Position numbers and translations under genes: made by a program. Shown here in pieces: positions 26,135 through 34,090 of a DNA stretch of 64,000 nucleotides (position 1 is the stretch's first letter; every line of letters begins with the position of its first letter). The notes under the pieces were generated by a model that saw only the letters and a list, made by a program, of their open reading frames with translations, did not search any database and was not told the DNA's origin. The stretch comes from Bacteroidales bacterium UBA5762 (lineage in GTDB: Bacteria > Bacteroidota > Bacteroidia > Bacteroidales > TTA-H9): NCBI GenBank assembly GCA_002418865.1, contig DIEY01000002.1, forward strand, positions 35,686 to 99,685, read 5' to 3'.

Positions 26135-27046
26135 ATGTCAAAAGTTACATTCGAAGAATTATTAGAAGCCGGAGTGCATTTCGGACATTTACGTCGCAAA
26201 TGGAATCCCAATATGGCACCATATATTTTTATGGAGCGTAATGGCATTCATATCATCGACCTATACAAAACCATTGCTAAACTCGATGAAGCCTGTGCTG
26301 CCGCAAAACAAATGGCAAAATCAGGGAAAAAAATTCTGTTTGTTTCGACAAAAAAACAAGCCAAAGAAATTGTAGCCGAACAGGCAAAGCGTGTTAACAT
26401 GCCTTATGTAGTTGAGCGTTGGCCAGGGGGTATGCTGACAAATTTTGCCACTATCCGTAAAGCAGTAAAAAAAATGGCTTCCATCGATAAACTGATGGAA
26501 ACCGAGAACTTCCTCACGATGTCGAAACGGGAACGCTTACAAATTACCCGCGAAAAAGCAAAACTCGAAAAAAACCTTGGCTCTATTGCCGATCTCAATA
26601 GATTGCCTTCGGCCATTTTTGTAGTAGATATTCTCAAAGAACATATTGCAGTGGCCGAAGCTCGAAAATTGAACATCCCTATCATTGCTATGGTAGATAC
26701 TAATTCTAACCCTAATCTGGTCGACTTTGCCATTCCTTCCAATGATGATGCCTCCAAATCTATCCAACTAATTGTTAAAACAGTCGTAGATGCCATAGAA
26801 GAAGGCCTCAACGAAAGAAGATTCGAAAAAGACCAAATTGAACAGGAAGCTGAAGAAACATACGATGAAGTTACTGAAAGGGAAAAATTAGAACTCGAAC
26901 CTTCACTCGAGGAAAAAGAATTAGAAGTCAAAAACAAACTTCATAAAAGTTCCAAAACTACTGGGGAAGACGAAGAAGAAATATCAACTACAAAACGTCC
27001 CAGAAAAATTATCTCGAAAAGCTCGCGTGGTGAGACTCACAGATAA
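26135..27046 (+). CDS. rpsB: 30S ribosomal protein S2
   Basis: 303 residues. The LLEAGVHFGHLRRKWNPNMAPYIF start (shown by EAGVHFGHLRRKWNP), RWPGGMLTNF, and IVDTNSNPNLVDFAIPSNDDA motifs identify S2. The last ~65 residues are a charged, low-complexity Lys/Glu extension (EEKELEVKNKLHKSSK...) beyond the usual core, as in several Bacteroidota. It is followed by tsf, the widespread rpsB-tsf pair. Confidence 0.97.
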   Translation: MSKVTFEELLEAGVHFGHLRRKWNPNMAPYIFMERNGIHIIDLYKTIAKLDEACAAAKQMAKSGKKILFVSTKKQAKEIVAEQAKRVNMPYVVERWPGGMLTNFATIRKAVKKMASIDKLMETENFLTMSKRERLQITREKAKLEKNLGSIADLNRLPSAIFVVDILKEHIAVAEARKLNIPIIAMVDTNSNPNLVDFAIPSNDDASKSIQLIVKTVVDAIEEGLNERRFEKDQIEQEAEETYDEVTEREKLELEPSLEEKELEVKNKLHKSSKTTGEDEEEISTTKRPRKIISKSSRGETHR

Positions 27047-27089
27047 TCTTTCAAAATTGAATCATTTTTAAACAAATCAAGGATAAATT

Positions 27090-27923
27090 ATGCCAATATC
27101 TGCTTCAGATGTTAACAAACTGCGCCAAATGACAGGAGCAGGAATGATGGATTGCAAACATGCACTCGAAGAATCGAATGGCGATTTTGAACAGGCCATT
27201 GATATTTTACGTAAAAAAGGCCAAAAGGTAGCCAATAAAAGGGCCGACCGCAGTACATCAGAAGGCATGGTTCTGGCAGCTACCAACCCAGAAAAAACTT
27301 ATGCCGCCATTATCATGGTAAATTGTGAAACCGACTTTGTGGCTTCCAATTCTGAATTTACTCAGCTGGTAAAACAACTCATGGACAAAATCATTGAGAA
27401 CCAACCCAAATCTCTTGATGAAGCCCGTATTCTAAAAATAGACGATAGAACCTTCGAAGAACATCTTACTGAATTGATCGGAAAAACAGGAGAAAAAATG
27501 GAGTTCTCCAATTTTCAATATATAGAAGCACCATTAGTTGATGCTTATGTGCACCATAACAACCGCTTGGGAACAATTGTAGGTTTCAACAAGAACGATA
27601 AGAAAGAATATTATACCATTGCTCACGAAGTGGCTATGCAAATCGCTGCCATGAATCCCATTGCCATTGATAAAGAAGATGTAGATCCAAAAATCATAGA
27701 ACACGAATTGGAAATAGGTCGCGAACAAGCCCGCGCCGAAGGAAAACCAGAAAATATGCTCGACAAGATTGCCGAAGGAAAAATGAATAGATTTTTTAAA
27801 GATAACACTTTGTTAAATCAGGATTTCGTCTCTGATTCTAAAAAAACTGTCGGCCAATACATTAATGAGTTCGATAAGGATTTAAAGGTCACAAAATTTT
27901 ATCGGCTTGTTTTAGGCGAATAA
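27090..27923 (+). CDS. tsf: Elongation factor Ts
   Basis: 277 residues. The N-terminal UBA-like segment (ASDVNKLRQMTGAGMMDCKHAL) and NCETDFVASNSEF motif that contacts EF-Tu are intact; the core and C-terminal FYRLVLGE follow. It exchanges GDP for GTP on EF-Tu. It ends the ribosomal operon at a strong terminator. Confidence 0.97.
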   Translation: MPISASDVNKLRQMTGAGMMDCKHALEESNGDFEQAIDILRKKGQKVANKRADRSTSEGMVLAATNPEKTYAAIIMVNCETDFVASNSEFTQLVKQLMDKIIENQPKSLDEARILKIDDRTFEEHLTELIGKTGEKMEFSNFQYIEAPLVDAYVHHNNRLGTIVGFNKNDKKEYYTIAHEVAMQIAAMNPIAIDKEDVDPKIIEHELEIGREQARAEGKPENMLDKIAEGKMNRFFKDNTLLNQDFVSDSKKTVGQYINEFDKDLKVTKFYRLVLGE

Positions 27924-27945
27924 TTCACCATCTTATTCCCTTGCT

Positions 27946-27982
27946 AAAAGCGGGTTTTCTCGTAGAGAAAACCCGCTTTTTT
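27946..27982 (+). terminator. Terminator of the rpsB-tsf operon
   Basis: A perfect 16-bp stem AAAAGCGGGTTTTCTC / GAGAAAACCCGCTTTT with a GTA loop, continuing into TT. Confidence 0.95.
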
Positions 27983-28232
27983 GAATATCACAGAGTGTTA
28001 AAACTTTCACTCTTCAACAAAGTATCGTCATTCACTGTAAGATGGACTTCTATTATTTTCATCTTCTTTGTAGCATTTTGCTCTAACCCCTTTTAATTAC
28101 CAGTTATGACCATATCAATGGAAGAAAGTCTAATTCTATTTAGACTAAAATGTCAATGGCAAGGTAATCGTAGCCACAACTCTTCCTGTTTCGACGCAAT
28201 TAAGTAATATTGCAAAATGAAACTTGGTAATT

Positions 28233-29522
28233 ATGTTGAAAAAGAACAGAAAAATCATAGCAATAGCAGGTGGAGTAGTTATTATTATACTCATCGTACT
28301 GATTTCTGGACGAGACAAACCTGTTGATAAGGATTTAATAGTAAAAGTTCAAAGAGGACCATTTAAAATTACGGTAACCACCACGGGAGAGCTGGAAGCA
28401 AAGAATTCGGAAAAAATTTTGGGACCAGATGGTTTAAATGAAGTTGGGATTTGGCGGACGACAATAGAAGACATTATTCCTGATGGTTCCATTGTAGATT
28501 CAGGACAATATGTAGCAAGGCTCGATCAGACTGAAATCAGCAATAAGATAAAAGACAAAGAAACCGAGCTCGAGAAACTCGAAACCCAGGTGATTAAAAC
28601 TCGAATAGATACTTCGATTGAGATGCGAGCAGCGAGGGACGAGCTCATCAACCTAAAGTATGCCTTAGAAGAGAGAAAAATCATTCTCGAACAATCAGCC
28701 TATGAACCCCCGGCCACCATACGCCAGGCCGAAATCAATCTCGAGAAAGCCCAAAGAGCTTACGAACAAGCTGTAAAGAATTATCAACTCAAACTGGATA
28801 AGAATCGGGCTAATATGCAAGATGTACAAGCTTCATATTTTCAAGCTAAACGCCAGCTCGAGAATTTACTTAAAGTAAGAGAAGGCTTTGTAGTGAAGGC
28901 ACCCAAAAGCGGTATGTTGATTTACCGCCGTAATTGGGATGGGAAAAAAATGGGCGTTGGGGCTCAAATCAGCACATGGGACAATATTGTGGCTACACTG
29001 CCCGACCTTTCGAAAATGATCTCAAAAACTTACATCAACGAGATCGATATCTCAAAAGTTAAAACTGGCCAAACTGCCGAAATTAGTATAGACGCCTTCC
29101 CTCATAAAAAACTCACAGGCATTGTTGCTGAAGTAGCTAATATTGGCGAGCAAATCCAGGGATCGAATGCCAAGGTTTTCGAAGTCATCATCCATGTAAA
29201 TGAATTCGATAGTATATTACGTCCTGCTATGACGACCAAAAACGTTATACTTACCAAAGAATTCCAAAATGTTTTGTTTTTACCCATAGAAGCTATTCAT
29301 ACCGAAGGGAAAGTTTCGTTTGTATATAAAGACAACAAGAAAGTTGAAGTGGCTACAGGCGAAAGCAATGAAAATTATATTATCATCAAAGAAGGGCTGA
29401 AAGAAGGCGATGAGGTTTACATCAGCATTCCAAAGGATACCGATGGATGGCCAATTGTTCACTTAAACAGCAGTGAACCCAGTCAAGAAACAAAGGATAG
29501 AAACAGCAAATCAAATGGATAA
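28233..29522 (+). CDS. MacA/HlyD-type periplasmic adaptor (membrane fusion protein)
   Basis: 429 residues from ATG; a TTG three codons earlier is also in frame. An N-terminal transmembrane helix (IIAIAGGVVIIILIVLI) anchors it in the inner membrane. The barrel-sandwich half starts near FKITVTTTGELEAKN, a ~110-residue coiled-coil hairpin follows (KETELEKLETQV...RQLENLLKV), then FVVKAPKSGMLIY closes the lipoyl-like domain and a beta-barrel domain with TGQTAEISIDAFP. It should bridge the permease and TolC. The next gene starts inside its last codons (8-nt overlap). Confidence 0.88.
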   Translation: MLKKNRKIIAIAGGVVIIILIVLISGRDKPVDKDLIVKVQRGPFKITVTTTGELEAKNSEKILGPDGLNEVGIWRTTIEDIIPDGSIVDSGQYVARLDQTEISNKIKDKETELEKLETQVIKTRIDTSIEMRAARDELINLKYALEERKIILEQSAYEPPATIRQAEINLEKAQRAYEQAVKNYQLKLDKNRANMQDVQASYFQAKRQLENLLKVREGFVVKAPKSGMLIYRRNWDGKKMGVGAQISTWDNIVATLPDLSKMISKTYINEIDISKVKTGQTAEISIDAFPHKKLTGIVAEVANIGEQIQGSNAKVFEVIIHVNEFDSILRPAMTTKNVILTKEFQNVLFLPIEAIHTEGKVSFVYKDNKKVEVATGESNENYIIIKEGLKEGDEVYISIPKDTDGWPIVHLNSSEPSQETKDRNSKSNG

Positions 29523-30888
29523 GAAAAACCCTTCGCAAACAGGCATTAAATACATTCATATTTTGCGTATAGCAGGTGAAGCTTTGATGGTAAACAAAAC
29601 CAGAACTTTGCTTACTGCTCTCGGAATTATTTTTGGGGTAGCTGCTGTTATTGCCATGATGGCCGTTGGTAATGGTGCGAGGAAAGAAATTTTGGACCAA
29701 ATGAAATTAGTTGGGGTCAACAATATCATTATCACACCTAAAACCGAACTTACTCTGAAAAATGAAGAAGAGGAACAAGGTAAAAATTTAAAAAAGGGTT
29801 TTTCGACGGGATTATCTTTAAGTGATGCTGAAGGAATCAAAGCAATAATACCTGGGGTGCTATCCGTAAGTCCGGAAGTAACCTATGAGGTGATGGGGAT
29901 ACATGATGGTGCAGGAAGAACATTGAAAATCAGTGGAGTAACTCCTGATTTTTTCAATACCTTTGGATTGAAGCTCGAAAAAGGGCTAATTTTCTCAGAA
30001 AAGGAAATGGAAGCATCTTCGCCTGTTTGCGTAATCGGCTCTGAAATTAGGGCAAAGATTTTCCCCAATAAAGATCCTCTGGGTCAATACATAAAATGTG
30101 GAGGAGTATGGTTAAAGATTATAGGAGTTTTAGAATACCGACCTGTTTCTGATAAAAGCTCACAAAGCCTTGGCATCAGTAATTTTAATGAGCATGTATA
30201 TGCTCCTCTAAAAACTGTACTTAACCGGATAAAGGATCGTTCATTGATTACGTCTAATCTCTTAGCTGGAGCAAATATTTACAATGGAGGTGATTTTGTG
30301 GTTGTTGAAAATTCAAGTGGAACAAAAACAGCTAGCTTTAACCAATTAGATAAAATTGTGGTTCAGGTGAAGGAAAGTAGTTTGCTCAACACCAGCAGTG
30401 AGATTATTAAGCGTATGCTACTGCGCAAACACAATGACATCGAAGACTTCGAGGTAATTATTCCTGAATTGCTTCTCAAGCAAGAACAACGAACCAAAGA
30501 CATCTTCAACATTGTGCTGGGGGCAATAGCGAGTATTTCTTTAATTGTTGGGGGAATAGGCATTATGAACATCATGTTAGCCTCTGTTTTAGAACGTATA
30601 AAGGAGATTGGCGTCAGGCAGGCTATTGGAGCCCGTAGGCAAGATATTGTCATGCAATTTCTTTCTGAAGCCACCTTAATCAGCATAGCAGGCGGGTTTA
30701 TAGGCATTATTTTGGGCATTATTTTATCGAAAGCCATCATGAAACTGGCTGGAATTCTCACAATTATATCACCAATAAGCATCATCATTTCTTTTAGTGT
30801 TTCTGCCGCCGTAGGCATCATCTTCGGATATATGCCAGCACGAAAGGCTGCTTCACAGGATCCAGTAACTTCATTAAGATATGAATAA
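29515..30888 (+). CDS. MacB-like ABC permease (FtsX domain), no ATPase domain
   Basis: 457 residues from the ATG that overlaps the adaptor stop codon; a GTG 14 codons earlier is less likely. It has an N-terminal transmembrane helix (LLTALGIIFGVAAVIAMMAVGNGA), a ~280-residue periplasmic MacB_PCD domain (NNIIITPK, VSPEV, GVTPDFF, GLIFSEKE, VIG), and three C-terminal helices of the FtsX type with IGGIGIMNIMLASVLERIKEIGVRQAIGARR (here shown in part). There is no Walker A or B motif, so the ATPase must be encoded elsewhere. The partners suggest export through TolC of a drug, peptide or lipid-linked substrate. Confidence 0.88.
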   Translation: MDKKNPSQTGIKYIHILRIAGEALMVNKTRTLLTALGIIFGVAAVIAMMAVGNGARKEILDQMKLVGVNNIIITPKTELTLKNEEEEQGKNLKKGFSTGLSLSDAEGIKAIIPGVLSVSPEVTYEVMGIHDGAGRTLKISGVTPDFFNTFGLKLEKGLIFSEKEMEASSPVCVIGSEIRAKIFPNKDPLGQYIKCGGVWLKIIGVLEYRPVSDKSSQSLGISNFNEHVYAPLKTVLNRIKDRSLITSNLLAGANIYNGGDFVVVENSSGTKTASFNQLDKIVVQVKESSLLNTSSEIIKRMLLRKHNDIEDFEVIIPELLLKQEQRTKDIFNIVLGAIASISLIVGGIGIMNIMLASVLERIKEIGVRQAIGARRQDIVMQFLSEATLISIAGGFIGIILGIILSKAIMKLAGILTIISPISIIISFSVSAAVGIIFGYMPARKAASQDPVTSLRYE

Positions 30889-32386
30889 TTTTATTATGCG
30901 AAAAATTATTTATTTAAATTTCACCATTTTAATAGGTTCATTCGGCTTATTACATGCCAATGCTCAAAGTAATACCTTGAAACTTAGCCTCGAAGAAGTA
31001 ATTCGAATTGCTTCAGAACAATCTCCCGATGCTTTAATGGCTCGTCACCGCTTTCTGAGTAGTTATTGGGAATATCGTTCATATTTAGCTCAGTTCAAAC
31101 CCAAACTTAGTTTATCGGCCACCATTCCTAGTTTAACTAAATCACTCAATTCATATACTCTTCCTGATGGTACTGAAACTTTCGTTCATCAGCAATATAC
31201 CAGCTATACGGGTAATTTATCTCTCTCTCAGGTAATAGGTTTTAGTGGTGGAAATATTTATATTCAAAGTGGATTGCAACGACTTAACAACAATTTAGAT
31301 TCAGCAGGCCTCTCCTCATGGCTTTCTCATCCGATAACCATAGGTTTGAGGCAACCCATATATAACTTCAATGCCTATAAATGGCAAAAACGTATCGATC
31401 CTATTCGTTATTTAGAGGCTTCACGAAGATATATAGAAGATATAGAACAAATCTCGATTACTGCCACTACCTTATTTTTCAATTTGATTATTGCCGAAGG
31501 TCAGTTGCAGATATCCCAAATGAATGAAGCCAATTATGATACTTTATACAGGATAGCTCAGGGGCGGTTTAACATGGGAACTATTGCCGAAAACGAGCTG
31601 TTACAGTTGGAATTGAATCTATTAAAATCTAAAGCCGACGCAGAGAATGCTCGCCTGGACGTTGAAAACAGTGAGTTTATGCTAAAAAGTTATTTGCGCT
31701 TAAAAAGTCAACAAAACCTTCAACTTATACCTCCAGCAAGCCCCTACCAAGGGAATGTACCAGTTTCAGATGCCATTGAGTTTGCTCTCGAAAACAGAGC
31801 TACTGCTCTCGAATTCGAAAGAAGAATCTTAGAAGCTCGCCGTGATCTCGACCAAGCTAAGCATGAAGGAAGATTCCAGGCCAATCTTTCTATCGATTAT
31901 GGATTGTCAAAAAATGGAGCAAACTTATCAGAAGTTTATCAAAACTTGGATGACATGCAGCAGCTTAGTTTTGGAGTTTATGTACCCATTCTCGATTGGG
32001 GCCAAGCCAAGGGAAGAATAAAAATGGCCCAATCGAATCACGAACTCGTAAAAACTGCAATTGAACAAGAACGCATAGATTTTGAGCAAGAAGTATATTT
32101 GGCAGTGATGCAATATAATATGCAGAATAGCCAATTAGAAATAGCCGCTAAATCGGATACAATAGCCGATAAAAGTTATCAAGTAGCCAAGGCTCGCTAC
32201 CTCATCGGAAAAATTAGCATAACCGACCTCAACATAGCTCAAAGTGAAAAAGACCTGGCTCGCATGAACTTTCTAAGAGCCTTGCAAAGATATTGGAATA
32301 GTTATTACACAGTCCGCAAACTCACCCATTTCGATTTTACTAAAAATCTTCCCATTCAAGTGGACATGAACAAAATCATAGAATAG
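30881..32386 (+). CDS. TolC-family outer-membrane efflux protein
   Basis: 501 residues. The signal peptide ends near LLHANAQS (after MRKIIYLNFTILIG). Two OEP-type halves are visible with long helical hairpins: ...LEEVIRIASEQSPDALMARHRF, YDTLYRIAQGRFNMGTIAENELLQLELNLLKSK-type motif, and FGVYVPILDWGQAKGRI...AKARYLIGKISITDLNIAQSEKD. It forms the outer-membrane tunnel for the MacA/MacB-like proteins. Its ATG overlaps the permease stop as ATGAATAA, so the three are tightly coupled. Confidence 0.9.
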   Translation: MNNFIMRKIIYLNFTILIGSFGLLHANAQSNTLKLSLEEVIRIASEQSPDALMARHRFLSSYWEYRSYLAQFKPKLSLSATIPSLTKSLNSYTLPDGTETFVHQQYTSYTGNLSLSQVIGFSGGNIYIQSGLQRLNNNLDSAGLSSWLSHPITIGLRQPIYNFNAYKWQKRIDPIRYLEASRRYIEDIEQISITATTLFFNLIIAEGQLQISQMNEANYDTLYRIAQGRFNMGTIAENELLQLELNLLKSKADAENARLDVENSEFMLKSYLRLKSQQNLQLIPPASPYQGNVPVSDAIEFALENRATALEFERRILEARRDLDQAKHEGRFQANLSIDYGLSKNGANLSEVYQNLDDMQQLSFGVYVPILDWGQAKGRIKMAQSNHELVKTAIEQERIDFEQEVYLAVMQYNMQNSQLEIAAKSDTIADKSYQVAKARYLIGKISITDLNIAQSEKDLARMNFLRALQRYWNSYYTVRKLTHFDFTKNLPIQVDMNKIIE

Positions 32387-32476
32387 ATTGTTAAAACTTC
32401 AATCATTATAGAATAATATAATGTTAAACATAAAAAATTATTAAATCTCATTTCAATAACTTAAAATTAATAGATT

Positions 32477-33112
32477 ATGGCAGTTTTAGTCGGGAAAAAA
32501 GCTCCATTGTTTTATGCAGATGCAATTGTCAATGGCAGCCAATTTGTTGAAAAATTTTCGCTCGAACAGTATATTGGCAAGAAGTATGTCATCTTTTTCT
32601 TTTATCCAATGGATTTTACTTTTGTATGTCCAACCGAAATTTTAGCATTTCAAGAAAAATTGAAAGAGTTTGAAGAACGTAACTGTGCCGTTGTTGGATG
32701 CTCGGTCGATTCGAAATATTCACATTGGGCATGGTTAAATACACCAAAAGAAAAAGGTGGAATACAAGGGGTTACATTTCCCTTGGTTTCCGATTTTTCG
32801 AAAACTATATCGGAAAATTATGATGTATTAGCCGGCTACTATGATTACGACACCGAAGACGAGGTTTCTACATTTGTTGGGGAGCCTGTTGCCTACCGCG
32901 GTCTCTTTCTCATCGATAAACAAGGCATCGTACGACATCAGATTGTAAATGATACTCCTTTAGGTCGCAATGTTGAAGAAGCACTGCGAATGGTCGATGC
33001 CCTTCAGTTTTATGAAGAACATGGTGAAGTTTGCCCGGCTAACTGGCACAAGGGAGAGGAAGGCATAAAAGCCACCCCTGAAGGAATAGCCTCATACTTG
33101 AGCAAGCATTGA
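32477..33112 (+). CDS. Typical 2-Cys peroxiredoxin
   Basis: 211 residues of the AhpC/Prx1 family. The peroxidatic Cys is in FTFVCPTEI (residue ~52) and the resolving Cys in EVCPANW (~187). It reduces hydrogen peroxide and organic peroxides in the cytoplasm. No ahpF or thioredoxin reductase lies nearby, so the electron donor is unknown. It has its own intergenic spaces on both sides and ends with a long composite terminator. Confidence 0.94.
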   Translation: MAVLVGKKAPLFYADAIVNGSQFVEKFSLEQYIGKKYVIFFFYPMDFTFVCPTEILAFQEKLKEFEERNCAVVGCSVDSKYSHWAWLNTPKEKGGIQGVTFPLVSDFSKTISENYDVLAGYYDYDTEDEVSTFVGEPVAYRGLFLIDKQGIVRHQIVNDTPLGRNVEEALRMVDALQFYEEHGEVCPANWHKGEEGIKATPEGIASYLSKH

Positions 33113-33138
33113 TCTTGCCTCAATCTTTGTAAATTAGT

Positions 33139-33207
33139 AAAAAGCAGACGGATAAACTATTTTGATGCCAAAAGCAAAATAGTAAGAGATAGAGTCTGCT
33201 TTTTTTA
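33139..33207 (+). terminator. Composite terminator of the peroxiredoxin gene
   Basis: The outer 11-bp stem AAAAAGCAGAC / GTCTGCTTTTT encloses a second perfect hairpin CTATTTTG / CAAAATAG (33157-33164 and 33175-33182). A T-run follows. Confidence 0.75.
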
Positions 33208-33298
33208 TAAATTGCCTAAAACTTTAGCCCAATGATTTTACATTCTAAAATTGTTCGTATTTTTGCAGTCCTTTTTAACCTAGAAAATATTCGACACC

Positions 33299-33652
33299 AT
33301 GAATAAGCCTGAATTAGTAAAATACATTGAATCACTCGAAGCTCCTAAGCAATTTCCTGAATTTAAGGCTGGAGATACCATCACCGTTGATTATTCCATT
33401 AAAGAAGGGAATAAGACTCGTACTCAAAGTTTTACGGGCATAGTGCTGCAAATAAAAGGCGCAGGCAATACCAAAACTTTTACTGTTCGTAAAATTTCAG
33501 GCAATATAGGTGTAGAACGTATTTTCCCGTTTGCTTCTCCTAATATAGAACGTATAGAAATCAATAAGCGGGGAGCCGTTCGACGCGCTAGAATTTTTTA
33601 TTTACGGAATCTCCGTGGAAAAAAGGCAAAAATCAAGGAAAGTCGTTCTTAA
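33299..33652 (+). CDS. rplS: 50S ribosomal protein L19
   Basis: 117 residues. FKAGDTITVDYSIKEGNKTRTQSFTGIVLQIKG-type core (shown by FKAGDTITVDYSIKEG), FTVRKISGNIGVERIFPF-type segment (ISGNIGVERIFP) and RRARIFYLRNLRGKKAKIKE are diagnostic of L19, at the 30S-50S interface. Single-gene unit with TATTTTTG promoter box at 33258-33265 and terminator at 33690. Confidence 0.97.
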   Translation: MNKPELVKYIESLEAPKQFPEFKAGDTITVDYSIKEGNKTRTQSFTGIVLQIKGAGNTKTFTVRKISGNIGVERIFPFASPNIERIEINKRGAVRRARIFYLRNLRGKKAKIKESRS

Positions 33653-33689
33653 TGTTTGCTTCTATTCTTGCACCAGATGCATTACTTAT

Positions 33690-33717
33690 ATGGACCTCCC
33701 CAAAGGTCCATTTTTTT
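33690..33717 (+). terminator. Terminator of rplS
   Basis: ATGGACCT, loop CCCCAA, AGGTCCAT, then seven T's. Confidence 0.92.
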
Positions 33718-34090
33718 ATGGTTTAATACCCCAAAAAATTGGCAGTATTTGCAAAAAGGTTAGTGCTGCACACTTAAATAATAGGGTTGGTGGATTTCTG
33801 AGACAACAAAAAGATTGATGCTACACACCAAATCGTTTTGTTGTTAACGTAATTGTTTGGAAGACTTAACAGGATTCAAAACCTGTTAAGTCTTCATTCG
33901 TTAAAGAGATACAGAATTTTCATCTGGATGATTTACAGCAGGGCAGTAGCGAAAATTTTTGTAAGAAAATAAATCCTTTCAAATTAGGAGGTGCAACGCA
34001 CCGAAAATTAAATTTCATCGATATGATATCCAATCCTAACGATTGGGTTTTAAGAATAATCATTAATTTCATGCCTCAATCATTCAGGAA
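33718..34090. repeat. Intergenic palindrome cluster
   Basis: No gene is seen. Three hairpins stand out: GAAGACTTAACAGG / CCTGTTAAGTCTTC, a perfect 14-bp stem at 33860-33895 without a T-run; GGTGC-AAC-GCACC at 33990-34002; and CCAATC-CTAAC-GATTGG at 34030-34046. These resemble dispersed palindromic repeats I have seen in Bacteroidota intergenic DNA; that they recur elsewhere in this genome cannot be tested here. Confidence 0.45.

Noticed and set aside
26404..26937. 177-codon minus-strand frame opposite rpsB
   Set aside because: Ser/Leu-rich product of the kind expected opposite a Glu/Lys-rich gene; rpsB is certain.
30363..30821. 152-codon minus-strand frame opposite the permease gene
   Set aside because: Antisense to a clear FtsX-type domain and hydrophobic only because the sense strand is.
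33615..33818. 67-codon open frame starting inside rplS
   Set aside because: It runs through the rplS terminator hairpin and T-run; out-of-frame shadow.
33860..33895. Second terminator for rplS
   Set aside because: Strong stem, but no T-run and a perfect terminator already lies at 33690-33717.
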